DNA of 64,000 bases from Allohahella marinimesophila (GTDB lineage Bacteria > Pseudomonadota > Gammaproteobacteria > Pseudomonadales > Oleiphilaceae): positions 981,650-1,045,649 of the forward strand of contig NZ_BAABBO010000001.1 of assembly GCF_039538005.1 (NCBI RefSeq), written 5' to 3'. The position numbers were made by a program, and so were the translations under genes. Below, in pieces: positions 26,164 through 35,136 of this stretch. The notes under the pieces are model-generated. The model was not told where the DNA came from. It made no database searches and saw nothing but the letters and a program-made list of their open reading frames with translations. Position 1 is the stretch's first letter, and each line of letters opens with the position of its first letter.

Positions 26164-28478
26164 TGATCAGACAGTCTGAAGTCGCGAAAGGCCTGGTCGA
26201 CACAGAGGCCAGTACCGCCAGCAGCATGAGTACAGGCGGCGTCAATCGGCGCAGTTTTCTCAAACTGACTGCCGGAGTGAGTGGGGCGCTATGCGTCGGT
26301 ATCAGTCTGCAGGGCTGCGCAACTTCGGCGCTTGAATCCTCCGAGGAGCATTCGTTTCGGCCAAATGCCAGCATCGAGGTCCTGCCGGACAGTCAGGTGC
26401 TGGTCACCTTGGCGCGCGTCGAAATGGGGCAGGGGACCATGACGGGTATCAGTACCCTGGTGGCCGAAGAGCTCAACATCGACCCGGCGCAGATCAGGAT
26501 ACTGTTTGCGCCACCGGCTGATGCCTACGTTCACCCCGAGTACGGTTTACAGATTACTGGTGGTAGCAACAGTCTCAGTAGCAGCTGGCTGCCAATGCGC
26601 GAGGCAGCCGCGACGACGAGGCTTGCACTGACCGAGGCAGCAGCCGATCTGTGGTCGGTCGAGGCAAAGTCGGTTCGCTGTGATCAGGGCCTGTGCTATC
26701 ACCCTGAAAAGGACACGACACTTACCATCGGTCAGCTTGCCGGTCTGGCAGCAAATCGTCCGCTGCCCAAGGATGTCGAACTGAAGCCTGCCTCGGAGTT
26801 CCGCCTCATCGGACAATCGGTTCAGAGACTCGATGCTGTTGCCAAGACATTTGGCGAAGCCCGATATGGCATCGATGTCGAGCTCGAAAACATGGTGTAC
26901 GCCTATATTCTGCGTGCCCCAATGATTCGTGGCCGTCTCAAGGAGTTCGACGCCAGCCAGGCAAACGATATGCCCGGTGTAGTGAAGGTAGCAGCCGTGC
27001 CAAGTGGCGTTGCCGTTATCGCTGAGAGCTGGTGGCAGGCAAAGCAGGCGGCAGAGACCATCAAGGCCGATTGGGAGCCTGATCCTGTGGTCGGCGAACC
27101 TGATACGGCTGACATCTTCAGACTCTATGAAGAGCGCATCACTCAATCGGGTTTCGACCGTGTTCGTGAGCAGGGCGATCTCGACGATCTGGCTGCAGAG
27201 GGCTCGGTCGCGCTCGAAGCCGAATATAGAGCACCATTTCTTGCGCACGCCACGCTCGAACCGCAGAACTGTGTCGCCTGGTTGCGAGATGGTAAATGCG
27301 ATATCTGGGCACCGACACAGGGTCCGGATATTGCGCGCTTCGTGGCCCAGCGTGAGACGGGTCTGCATCGCGACGATGTTCAGGTACACCAGACCTACAT
27401 TGGCGGTGGCTTCGGACGTCGGCTCTCGCAGGATTATGTGGCAGATGCTGCCTCCGTCGCTGTTCATATCGATCGACCGGTCAAGGTGATCTGGAGCCGT
27501 GAAGACGATACCCGGCACGATATCTATCGCCCAGGTAGTCTGCATCGCCTGAAAGCCTACGCCAGGAAAGATGGCGGTATCGACGGCTGGCAGCACAAGA
27601 TTGCGGCACCAAAGGTCATCACCTATTACATCGAAGACGCGGCTGGCGTTCAGTTGCCAGGCTGGGCAGGCGGAACACTGACCTCAATGGTGGCTTCGCT
27701 GGGTCGCCTGATTACGCCGGATATTTCTGCCTTCGAAGGCGCTGACGACATCGCCTACGGTTTTGGGCATATCCAGGTCGACCACCATGTTGCCGATGCT
27801 GGCATTCCGGTGACCTACTGGCGGGCGGTGGGTCACTCATTCAATGGTTTTGTCGTCGAGTCCTTCATCGATGAACTCGCTGAAGCCAATGGTCAGGATC
27901 CGCTCGCCTACCGGCTGCAGCTGTTGTCAGCGAGCCCGCGACACCAGGCGGTGCTCGAGAAAGTGGCTGCCATTGCCGGCTGGCGCTGGGATCCAGAGCA
28001 GAAGCGCAGCCTTGCGCCAGCTGCCCGTAATGAGAGTGGCAACATCGTTCAGGGCCTGGCCGTTCACAAGAGCTTTGGGACCTATGTCGCCCAGATCGTA
28101 GAGCTGGAGCTGAATAATGTCGATGAACCCACCGACTACCGCATCAGCAAGGTCTTCTGCGCAGTCGATTGCGGCACAGCGGTCAATCCCGACATCGTGC
28201 GAGCGCAGATGGAGAGTGGAATCATCTTTGGCATAACGGCAGCAAAGTACGGCGATATCGAGTTCGACAAGGGCCGTGTACGCCAGTCCAATTTCCACGA
28301 CTACCAGCTGTTGCGCATGAACGAGTCACCAGAAATCGAGGTGGCGATTATCGACAGCGATGAAGCGCCGACAGGCGTTGGGGAACCGGGTCTCCCGCCA
28401 GTAGCCGCTGCGATCGGCAATGCCCTGTTCGTGGCTACCGGACAGCGGCTCAGGCAGCTGCCGCTGCGGCTTGGCTGA
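26163..28478 (+). CDS. Molybdopterin-binding large subunit, Tat-exported (IorB-like)
   Basis: 771 residues from the ATG at 26163. A twin-arginine signal NRRSFLKLTAG at 28-38 precedes a hydrophobic segment ending LQGC (Cys52), which could be a lipobox. Motifs for the cofactor and substrate site follow: ARVEMGQGTMTG, GGGFGRRLSQDYV and, near the end, PTGVGEPGLPPVAAA, where Glu is the general base of the xanthine oxidase family. The subunit hydroxylates N-heterocycles or aldehydes; substrate unknown. The two domains of the family (AldOxase and MoCoBD pairs) are all present. Genes for XdhC and a MocA-like enzyme follow, giving a full maturation set. Confidence 0.9.
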   Translation: MIRQSEVAKGLVDTEASTASSMSTGGVNRRSFLKLTAGVSGALCVGISLQGCATSALESSEEHSFRPNASIEVLPDSQVLVTLARVEMGQGTMTGISTLVAEELNIDPAQIRILFAPPADAYVHPEYGLQITGGSNSLSSSWLPMREAAATTRLALTEAAADLWSVEAKSVRCDQGLCYHPEKDTTLTIGQLAGLAANRPLPKDVELKPASEFRLIGQSVQRLDAVAKTFGEARYGIDVELENMVYAYILRAPMIRGRLKEFDASQANDMPGVVKVAAVPSGVAVIAESWWQAKQAAETIKADWEPDPVVGEPDTADIFRLYEERITQSGFDRVREQGDLDDLAAEGSVALEAEYRAPFLAHATLEPQNCVAWLRDGKCDIWAPTQGPDIARFVAQRETGLHRDDVQVHQTYIGGGFGRRLSQDYVADAASVAVHIDRPVKVIWSREDDTRHDIYRPGSLHRLKAYARKDGGIDGWQHKIAAPKVITYYIEDAAGVQLPGWAGGTLTSMVASLGRLITPDISAFEGADDIAYGFGHIQVDHHVADAGIPVTYWRAVGHSFNGFVVESFIDELAEANGQDPLAYRLQLLSASPRHQAVLEKVAAIAGWRWDPEQKRSLAPAARNESGNIVQGLAVHKSFGTYVAQIVELELNNVDEPTDYRISKVFCAVDCGTAVNPDIVRAQMESGIIFGITAAKYGDIEFDKGRVRQSNFHDYQLLRMNESPEIEVAIIDSDEAPTGVGEPGLPPVAAAIGNALFVATGQRLRQLPLRLG

Positions 28479-28481
28479 TTC

Positions 28482-29597
28482 GTGGACTCATCTCGGTTGC
28501 AGGCGTCATCGCCCTCGCCACAGGCGACCCCGGGTATTTTTGCTCAGGTCAGGGAGCGCTTCGCGGCTGGGGATGAGGTCTTTCTGCTCACAGTAGTGGA
28601 GACCTTCGGTTCTTCGCCTCGTCCGCCGGGCGCCTGCCTGGCACTGTGTCGCAGTGGCACAGGGCGGCTGCAATCGGCAGGGTCAGTATCTGGAGGCTGC
28701 ATCGAGGCGGAGTTGCTGCAGTATCTGGCGGCGCATACCGGGCAATCCGGCAGGCCGCTGCCAGACTATGCGGTTGAAACCATCTATTATGGCGACAGTG
28801 CCACGCTTGACCCGGCTTCCCTGAATCAGCATTTCGACCTGGACACATTTGCCCCGCCCGAAGGCGCGATTTTGCCATGCGGTGGTAGAATGCGTCTGCT
28901 TATCGAGTACTTCGGACAAGGGCAGGCGGCCGCTCATCGGGCCCATTTCGATGCCATCGCCCAACGCCTGCTCGAACGAAAGAGTCTCGTGCGAACAGTA
29001 GACACCGGCTCGCAGGCCTATTCGCTGATGCCGGACGATGGCCATCTCCACCATGCAGCCGCTAACCATCGCTTCAGCTTTCACCTGCGGCCGTCCTGGC
29101 GCCTGCTTCTCATTGGTGCAAACGATGTTTCGCGGCGGCTGGTACCCATCGGGCTTGATCTCGGCTTTGAAGTCACGGTGTGCGAACCCCGCGACTGGTT
29201 CTATCAGCTCGCAGTCGATAGTGCCGAGTGGCAACAATTGCCAGAAGGTACACTCTTGCAAACCCTGCCGGACGATCTCGTGGATAGCCGGTTTTCCGAT
29301 CGCTGGTCCGCCATCATGGCGCTGGGACACGATCCCAGAATCGATGATATGGCGCTGCTTGCAGCGCTCGCCTCCGAGGCCTTCTTTGTCGGCGCCATGG
29401 GCTCGGCGAAGACGAGTGCCAAGCGTCGCGAGCGTCTGTCTTCACTCGGACTGAGTGTCAGCCAGATTGAAAAACTCAATGCGCCCATCGGTGTGGATAT
29501 AGGCAGTAAGACCCCCGCCGAAATTGCCATTGCTTCCGCTGCTACGCTGATTGCTGCCCGCAGTCGAGCGCTAACGACCACACCAGCGAGTCACTGA
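28482..29597 (+). CDS. XdhC family molybdenum hydroxylase maturation factor
   Basis: 371 residues, GTG start three bases after the large-subunit stop. The N-terminal XdhC/CoxI domain has VVETFGSSPRPPGA and SVSGGCIEAELL; the C-terminal Rossmann domain has WRLLLIGANDVSRRLV, VCEPR, ALGHDPRIDDMAL and FVGAMGSAKTSAKRRERL. These proteins bind and sulfurate the molybdenum cofactor and hand it to the apo-enzyme. Position between the hydroxylase and the MocA-like gene fits that task. Confidence 0.9.
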   Translation: MDSSRLQASSPSPQATPGIFAQVRERFAAGDEVFLLTVVETFGSSPRPPGACLALCRSGTGRLQSAGSVSGGCIEAELLQYLAAHTGQSGRPLPDYAVETIYYGDSATLDPASLNQHFDLDTFAPPEGAILPCGGRMRLLIEYFGQGQAAAHRAHFDAIAQRLLERKSLVRTVDTGSQAYSLMPDDGHLHHAAANHRFSFHLRPSWRLLLIGANDVSRRLVPIGLDLGFEVTVCEPRDWFYQLAVDSAEWQQLPEGTLLQTLPDDLVDSRFSDRWSAIMALGHDPRIDDMALLAALASEAFFVGAMGSAKTSAKRRERLSSLGLSVSQIEKLNAPIGVDIGSKTPAEIAIASAATLIAARSRALTTTPASH

Positions 29598-29601
29598 GTT
29601 T

Positions 29602-30228
29602 ATGGCCTGGCTTATGTTAGCGGCAGGTTCAGCCCGACGTTTCGGGGCTGCAAAGCTGCTTGCGCCGCTGGCTTTCAGGGATACATCGGAAGAGGGCGCG
29701 AAAGAAATAACGTTGATAGAAGTGGCCATCGCCAGTCTCAAGGGCACACCGTGGCCAATCTTCGTCGCCGTCCGTGAAGATGATGATGCGCTGCGTGCCT
29801 TGCTGGCTGAGCAAAATGTGCAGGTACTGCCGGTGTCGACACGAGGCATGGGCGACACCATCGCCGCTGGTCTGCGTGCGCTGTTGACGGTCTCGCAGGG
29901 CTGCCCCGAGGCGGTCGGCATTGCGCTGGCAGACATGCCCCTGCTGACGCCCTGCCTGCATAGGGAGCTCATTTTACATGCAGATGGCGACGGCATAGTC
30001 AGACCCGTGCACACCCCCAGCGGCAGAGTCGGGCATCCAGTGATTTTTGGCCGCCGCTATTTTGCTCAGCTCGAGCGCTGTTCTGGTGACTCCGGCGCGC
30101 AGAGCATCGTGGCTTCTGTTGCAACATCGATACACCTTGTGCCGACGATCAGCGAGGGTTGTCTCGTCGATATCGATACGCCCACCGACCTGCAACGAGC
30201 ACAGCAGCTGTTCACAGTCCCGACTTGA
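29602..30228 (+). CDS. MobA/MocA-like molybdenum cofactor nucleotidyltransferase
   Basis: 208 residues, starting four bases after xdhC-like stop. Signature LMLAAGSARRFGAAKLL at the N-terminus (GxxRxG-type loop with Lys), ALADMPLLTP (metal-binding Asp) and GRVGHPVIFG. MocA adds CMP to the cofactor to give the dinucleotide form used by xanthine oxidase-type enzymes, which matches the upstream genes; MobA would add GMP. It ends nine bases before the convergent dinB stop. Confidence 0.87.
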   Translation: MAWLMLAAGSARRFGAAKLLAPLAFRDTSEEGAKEITLIEVAIASLKGTPWPIFVAVREDDDALRALLAEQNVQVLPVSTRGMGDTIAAGLRALLTVSQGCPEAVGIALADMPLLTPCLHRELILHADGDGIVRPVHTPSGRVGHPVIFGRRYFAQLERCSGDSGAQSIVASVATSIHLVPTISEGCLVDIDTPTDLQRAQQLFTVPT

Positions 30229-30237
30229 ATAAGCCGG

Positions 30238-31335
30238 CTACCCGCGTGCTGCCACGACACCGGCCAGTTCCGGAAACAGATCCAGTTGAACGCCGCCTTG
30301 CGAGTCGCCGGTCTGACGAAATCTGACACCAATGCCAAGCAGTCGAACCGCTCGGTTTTCCCTGGCCAGAGCCTCGCTGAACAGCGCTGCGTAGTTTTCT
30401 GCAGTAGCATCCGTGCCCACACGCTCAAGCGTAGTCGTGGTGAAGTTGTCGAACTTCACCTTCACGAAGCTCTTGCTCACCTGGAAATGCTCGGGCAGGC
30501 GAGCCAGACGCGTATGCAGTTTATCCAAAAGATCAGGCAGGCAGCGGTAACAGGCCTCAGCATCGGCAAGATCTTCAGCATAGGTGTGCTCTACAGACAG
30601 TGACTTGCGAATTCGGTCACTCGTCACCTCGCGTTCATCACGACCGTAGGCGAATTCATGTAGCCGATGGCCGAAGCTACCGAACTGCTTCATCAGGTCG
30701 TTGAGCTCCCATGTCCTGATATCTCCACAGGTCTCTATACCATGACGCTGCAAGCGTTCTGCGGTCACCCGGCCCACGCCGTGGATCCGCTTTACCGGAA
30801 GATCGGCTACGAAGCTGTCAATGTCCTCGGGGCGAATGACCTTGAGCCCGTCCGGCTTGTTCCAGTCGCTGGCGATCTTGGCCAGAAACTTGTTCGGCGC
30901 AACGCCAGCCGACACTGTAATTTGCAGGGCCTCGAACACACGCTGGCGAATCTCCCTGGCAATCAATGTTGCGCTGCCACGACATTGCGTACTGTCGCTG
31001 ACGTCGAGGTAGGCTTCGTCGAGCGACAGTGGTTCGATCAGTTCGGTATAGTCCTTGAAGATCGACCGCATTACCGTCGAAGCGCTACGGTATTTCTCCA
31101 TGTTGACGCCCACCAGCACCAGGTGAGGGCAGAGGCGCATGGCCTCGCCGGTCGACATCGCCGACCTGACGCCGTAGCGCCTTGCTTCATAGCTACAGGT
31201 GGTGATCACGCCCCGCCGGTCTGCACTACCGCCCACTGCTACCGGCAGACCACGTAGGCCAGGATCGTCGCGGATTTCAATCGCGGCGTAGAAGGCGTCG
31301 GCATCTATATGTATGATCTTGCGGCTTCTGGTCAT
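30238..31335 (-). CDS. dinB: DNA polymerase IV
   Basis: 365 residues from the ATG at 31335; a TTG at 31347 is also in frame. Y-family catalytic residues: IDADAFYAAIE (Asp8-type position) and SLDEAYLDV. Further marks are GVAPNKFLAKIASDWNKPDG, the helix-hairpin-helix GVGRVTAERL, the little-finger domain (about 240-345) and a beta-clamp binding motif QLDLF near the C-terminus. It is an error-prone translesion polymerase. I see no clear LexA box in the short space to the divergent MATE gene. Confidence 0.95.
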   Translation of the reverse strand: MTRSRKIIHIDADAFYAAIEIRDDPGLRGLPVAVGGSADRRGVITTCSYEARRYGVRSAMSTGEAMRLCPHLVLVGVNMEKYRSASTVMRSIFKDYTELIEPLSLDEAYLDVSDSTQCRGSATLIAREIRQRVFEALQITVSAGVAPNKFLAKIASDWNKPDGLKVIRPEDIDSFVADLPVKRIHGVGRVTAERLQRHGIETCGDIRTWELNDLMKQFGSFGHRLHEFAYGRDEREVTSDRIRKSLSVEHTYAEDLADAEACYRCLPDLLDKLHTRLARLPEHFQVSKSFVKVKFDNFTTTTLERVGTDATAENYAALFSEALARENRAVRLLGIGVRFRQTGDSQGGVQLDLFPELAGVVAARG

Positions 31336-31351
31336 TCGCAGGGTCAATCGC

Positions 31352-32767
31352 TTGAAGATTCAGGTGTTCAAAGAAGTATTCCGGCTGTCCTGGCCGCTGT
31401 CGGCAGCGCAGATCGCCCAGTCGCTCATGATGTTTACGGATACCGTCATGTTCGGCCTGCTTGGATTGGCCGAACTTGGCGGCGGCGGTCTGGGTGCCAG
31501 TATATACCTGTTCATCATTACAGTAATGACCGGATTGTTTTCGGCGCTTGGCAACGAAGTAGCGATCCTGTCCGGTTCGGTCAAGATTCCGCAACAGCAG
31601 CGCGTCGAACGCATTGCCATAGTCGTTAAGGCGGGCATTTGGCTGGCGCTCGTAACGGCGGGGGTGCTGGCAGTAGCGCTGCAGTTCCTGCCAGCGCTAC
31701 TGCCGCTGCTGGACCAGAGCCCGGCCAACATTCCCCATGCCGCTACCTATCTGCAGATGTCGGCGCTCATCAGTTTTCCGGCGTTTGTATTTCTGATTTT
31801 CCGTGGACTGGCTGCAGGACTGGGGCGCACGCGCAGTCTTATGCGCATCAGTCTGTTCTGCTGTGTGCTCAACACGCCGGTCAGCTACCTGTTGATGGGT
31901 GGCGTCGGCAGCTGGGACGGCTTCGGTGTAGCTGGTGTGGCCATGGGTACTGCAGTCGTCCAGTTATTGATGTTGGTCCTGTTGCTCCGCGAATTATGGC
32001 GGGATGAGCAGGTGAAGCCTGTACTCGAGGCCCTTCGAGGCGCTGCTTTTGATATCAGACAACTGGTCCCGTTCTGGACGCTCGGTGTACCCATCGCCCT
32101 GGCCTGGGCCATGGAGATCGGGCTATTCACGATGGCGACGATTCTGGCCGGCACACTGGGGCTGGTGGCGCTGGCCGCTCATCAGATCGCCTTTCAGACT
32201 GCTTCACTGTCGTTCAACATATATATCGGTATAGCTCAAGGCACGGCTATCCGGGTGGGGCAGTGCTTTGGTTCAGGGCAGATCGCGCTGGCTTTTCGCT
32301 ATATGAGAGCGGGCCTTGCTCTGGGAGCGCTCTTCTGTGCGATTGCTGCGGCCGTCTTCGTGCTGGTGCCGCACTGGCTGGTGGGTCTGTTCACCCTCGG
32401 CGTCGATAGTACCGCGTCGGCAGCCGCTTCAGCGACCGACTCAGCAGACCAGGCCGCACAGTTGCGAGCGCTGAGCATACAGTTGCTCTTCGTAGCGGCC
32501 ATCTTTCAGGCGGTCGACTGTGTGCAGGTTATACTGATGACGGTCACCAGAGCCTTCCGTATGGGCACATCCCCTACGGTAGTGGCAGCGGTCAGCTATT
32601 GGCTGATCGGCTTCCCAGCGGCCTGGGTGGGGTTGCAATGGCTGGGTTTGATCGGGATATGGCTGGGACTGGGTCTCGGCCTGGCTGCAGCGGCACTGGG
32701 CCTGGGTTATCTTCTGCGTCGTTTTGCCAGGCTGTCAGGGCAGCAACAGCTCGAATACCGCGCCTGA
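31352..32767 (+). CDS. MATE family exporter (NorM/DinF type)
   Basis: About 471 residues from the TTG at 31352, preceded by AGGG at a good distance; an ATG at 31313 is in frame but would overlap dinB head to head. The start KEVFRLSWPLSAAQIAQ fits MATE proteins, and twelve hydrophobic segments are visible, with LGLAELGGGGLGASI and LVALAAHQIAFQTASLSFNIYIG as the typical family stretches. It exports drugs or metabolites using a sodium or proton gradient. A Ser/Ala-rich loop (STASAAASATDSADQAAQ) lies before helix 10. The last 33 bases overlap the end of the histidine kinase gene. Confidence 0.92.
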   Translation: MKIQVFKEVFRLSWPLSAAQIAQSLMMFTDTVMFGLLGLAELGGGGLGASIYLFIITVMTGLFSALGNEVAILSGSVKIPQQQRVERIAIVVKAGIWLALVTAGVLAVALQFLPALLPLLDQSPANIPHAATYLQMSALISFPAFVFLIFRGLAAGLGRTRSLMRISLFCCVLNTPVSYLLMGGVGSWDGFGVAGVAMGTAVVQLLMLVLLLRELWRDEQVKPVLEALRGAAFDIRQLVPFWTLGVPIALAWAMEIGLFTMATILAGTLGLVALAAHQIAFQTASLSFNIYIGIAQGTAIRVGQCFGSGQIALAFRYMRAGLALGALFCAIAAAVFVLVPHWLVGLFTLGVDSTASAAASATDSADQAAQLRALSIQLLFVAAIFQAVDCVQVILMTVTRAFRMGTSPTVVAAVSYWLIGFPAAWVGLQWLGLIGIWLGLGLGLAAAALGLGYLLRRFARLSGQQQLEYRA

Positions 32768-33460
32768 AGAGGATGCGCCAACCTGGCCATTGCTCAGGCG
32801 CACCTTGCCGGTCAGCGAGTGCCCGCTATGAAGCTTCGCTATCCTGTCGGCGAAATAAAGGCCGAGGTGAGTGCTGCCAGAGCGAAAGTCACTACTCAGG
32901 TGAAACTCGTCAGCGGCATCCAGCATCTCGCCTGGAAATCCGGTGCCATCATCGGCAATTGTTATGAGAAGACCATAGCCAGCATCGTCTGCGGCATCGG
33001 GCACCCTGGCCGAAACCACTATGGTCTGCTTGCAGTAGCGTATGGCATTTGCCAGCACATTATTGATAATGCCGCTCACGAGGTCTCGATCGAAAACGGC
33101 CGCAAGCCCCTCTTCACACTGGATCTGGCAGTCGACTCCGCGCGACTGGAACAAGGGCTCATATCGAGCCAGCTGCTCGAGCAGAAAGTCATCAAGATCA
33201 TGTTCATCCAGGGTGATACCAGCCACACTGTTCTCAAGCTTGTACAGCGTCAATAACTGCACAAGGTCGTTATTCACCCGTGAAGCCTCGTACTGTAGCG
33301 TTGAAATCCGGTGACTGGCGGGATGGTTGGCATCGATATCCGGCAACAGCACGGCGAGCTCATCGATGCTGTGAAGTAGAAGGCTCAGAGAATTCTTCAT
33401 GTCATGGACGCTGGAGGCCATGACAAAGGCGAAATCGATGGGCTGTCCCTGGTTGCTCAT
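32735..33460 (-). CDS. Soluble histidine kinase without sensor domain
   Basis: 241 residues. The dimerisation helix carries HDMKNSLSLLLHSI with His19 as likely phospho-site; the ATPase domain has NNVLANAIRYC (N box), ADDGTGFPGEM (G1) and STHLGLYFADRIAKLHSG (G2). There is no membrane helix or sensor domain, so input must come from a partner. Its ATG overlaps the stop of the TPR response regulator (ATGA) and that gene overlaps the next, making a tight three-gene operon. The 3' end overlaps the MATE gene by 33 bases. Confidence 0.88.
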   Translation of the reverse strand: MSNQGQPIDFAFVMASSVHDMKNSLSLLLHSIDELAVLLPDIDANHPASHRISTLQYEASRVNNDLVQLLTLYKLENSVAGITLDEHDLDDFLLEQLARYEPLFQSRGVDCQIQCEEGLAAVFDRDLVSGIINNVLANAIRYCKQTIVVSARVPDAADDAGYGLLITIADDGTGFPGEMLDAADEFHLSSDFRSGSTHLGLYFADRIAKLHSGHSLTGKVRLSNGQVGASSSGAVFELLLP

Positions 33461-35136
33461 GCGCTGGCCCCGCTGGAGGTGACCTTGTTGAAGCGTTCCT
33501 GCAAATGGATGAAGCGCTTGTACTGCTTGTCCGATGCGTCTATTCGCGAGAGGGCCTGCAAACTTGACCTGCCGGCTTCCACGAGTCGTTTGTCCAGTGG
33601 CTTTTCCGAAGCCATTTTCACCAAGGCCTGAATGAAGTTGAGATTGAGGCCAACCTGTAGCGGGGTGATGGCGATGGCCTCCTCGAAATAAGAGATCGCC
33701 TCTGCAAAACGGTTCTGTTCGTAGGCCTGTATGCCGTTCTTGTTGCGCTCTCTGGCAATGAGCTTTTCCTTCATGCTGACAGGTTCTTCGATCAGTTCAT
33801 TGATCTTCTGCAGCACCGCAGGATTGTCAGCATTGGTTTCGGCCAGTCGCTTCAGCAGCGCATCGCCCTCTTCATTTCTACCGATATCGAACAGACTCTG
33901 CGCCATATCCAGCAGAACGATCGGGTCCAGGGTCGCTTCAGGATTTGCCGTTGCCTTCTCTACTACCGCTTGAGCTTTCTCGAGTGCATCGGAAGCGCGA
34001 TGCTCCTTGCCTGCCACCTGACAGTTTCTCGCTTCCGCCATATGCGCCCGCATCACCACGCCCGGGTCGTGGGCATATCGGCGTCTGGTGCGGTCTAGTG
34101 CCTGCGAAGCTTCCTTGAGCATGAGATCGGTGTCTCGCTGCAGATTCGGATCGTCAGGCGTTTCCATCGCCTTTTTCGTGGTGACATCGGCGATCACCTG
34201 CGCGTACTGCAGGTAAGTATCCGAATTTTCCAGGCAGCTTTTATCGCTCAGTTTAACAGCCTGCTTATAAGCGCTCATCGCCTGCTCGAGATCACCGATA
34301 TCTACGCTCAGCTCGGCCAACTTGCGTTGACGTGTCAATGCCATTGGAGAAATTGCAGTGGCAGCCATGAGCGACTGCTGCGCGAGCTTGTACTGCTTTT
34401 GCTGTCGATGCGCCTCGGCCTTGAGATCGTAGGCTTCCACGAGTTGCGGATTTTTCTGCAGCAGGAACTCAAACTCTGCTTCAGCTTCCGCAGCGTTACC
34501 TTCAGCCAGAAGAACACGGGCGAGGCCAAGACGGGCCCAATCGATGTCGCGGCCCTTGAGGATGTCATTGTAGATTTTCTTGGCGTGCTGGTAATCACCC
34601 ACCATATAGAACAGGTTTGCCTGCGTCTTGTAGAGCCAGACCTTGAACTTGGAGCCGATGCGAAGATGCTTGGCACACAGGCTGATAGCCTTCGAATAAT
34701 CTTCGAGGTCGATAGCCTTGTTGATATCGAGCACGGAATCCTTCAGCTCGATCAGCTTATCCATGCGGTTCGCCAGCAGGGCCCGGGTGATTGGCTTGGT
34801 AATATAGGCGTCAGGGGAATACTCAAGTGCACCGAAGACCATGTCACTACTGGCTTCCGCACTAATCATGCAGAATATATCGGTGTGTCGAAGCAGTTTG
34901 CGGTGTCTCAGTTCCTCGAGTACTTGCTGGCCGTTCTTGCGATCGCCCATGTTGTAGTCGCAGAAGACGACGTCGTGATGGCGGCTCAGGCAGGCTTCAA
35001 TAGCCTCATCACCATTACGCGCACTGTGAACATCTGACGCACCCATGCTACGCAGCATTTGTTTGAGGGAAATAACAAAGCTGTCGAAGTCATCTACTAT
35101 GAGAAACTTCTTCCGTTCATAAGCGCGAAAGAACAC
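33457..35136 (-). CDS. Response regulator with long TPR-repeat output
   Basis: 559 residues, GTG start overlapping the upstream stop (TAGTG). Receiver domain 1-125: acidic pair Asp15/Asp16 (FLIVDDFDS), phospho-acceptor Asp60 (VVFCDYNMG) and Lys114 (YITKP). The rest is a string of tetratricopeptide-type helix pairs (for example YSKAISLCAKHLRIGSK, YQHAKKIYNDILKG, GNAAEAEAEFEFLLQKNP, RFAEAISYFEEAIAITP). No DNA-binding or enzymatic domain, so it likely acts by protein binding. Response regulators with TPR tails exist in Pseudomonas-like bacteria; their targets are little known. Confidence 0.9.
   Translation of the reverse strand: MFFRAYERKKFLIVDDFDSFVISLKQMLRSMGASDVHSARNGDEAIEACLSRHHDVVFCDYNMGDRKNGQQVLEELRHRKLLRHTDIFCMISAEASSDMVFGALEYSPDAYITKPITRALLANRMDKLIELKDSVLDINKAIDLEDYSKAISLCAKHLRIGSKFKVWLYKTQANLFYMVGDYQHAKKIYNDILKGRDIDWARLGLARVLLAEGNAAEAEAEFEFLLQKNPQLVEAYDLKAEAHRQQKQYKLAQQSLMAATAISPMALTRQRKLAELSVDIGDLEQAMSAYKQAVKLSDKSCLENSDTYLQYAQVIADVTTKKAMETPDDPNLQRDTDLMLKEASQALDRTRRRYAHDPGVVMRAHMAEARNCQVAGKEHRASDALEKAQAVVEKATANPEATLDPIVLLDMAQSLFDIGRNEEGDALLKRLAETNADNPAVLQKINELIEEPVSMKEKLIARERNKNGIQAYEQNRFAEAISYFEEAIAITPLQVGLNLNFIQALVKMASEKPLDKRLVEAGRSSLQALSRIDASDKQYKRFIHLQERFNKVTSSGASA

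Noticed and set aside
26547..27596. Open frame of 349 codons on the minus strand
   Set aside because: Antisense to the molybdopterin-binding subunit; codon pattern mirrors the real gene.
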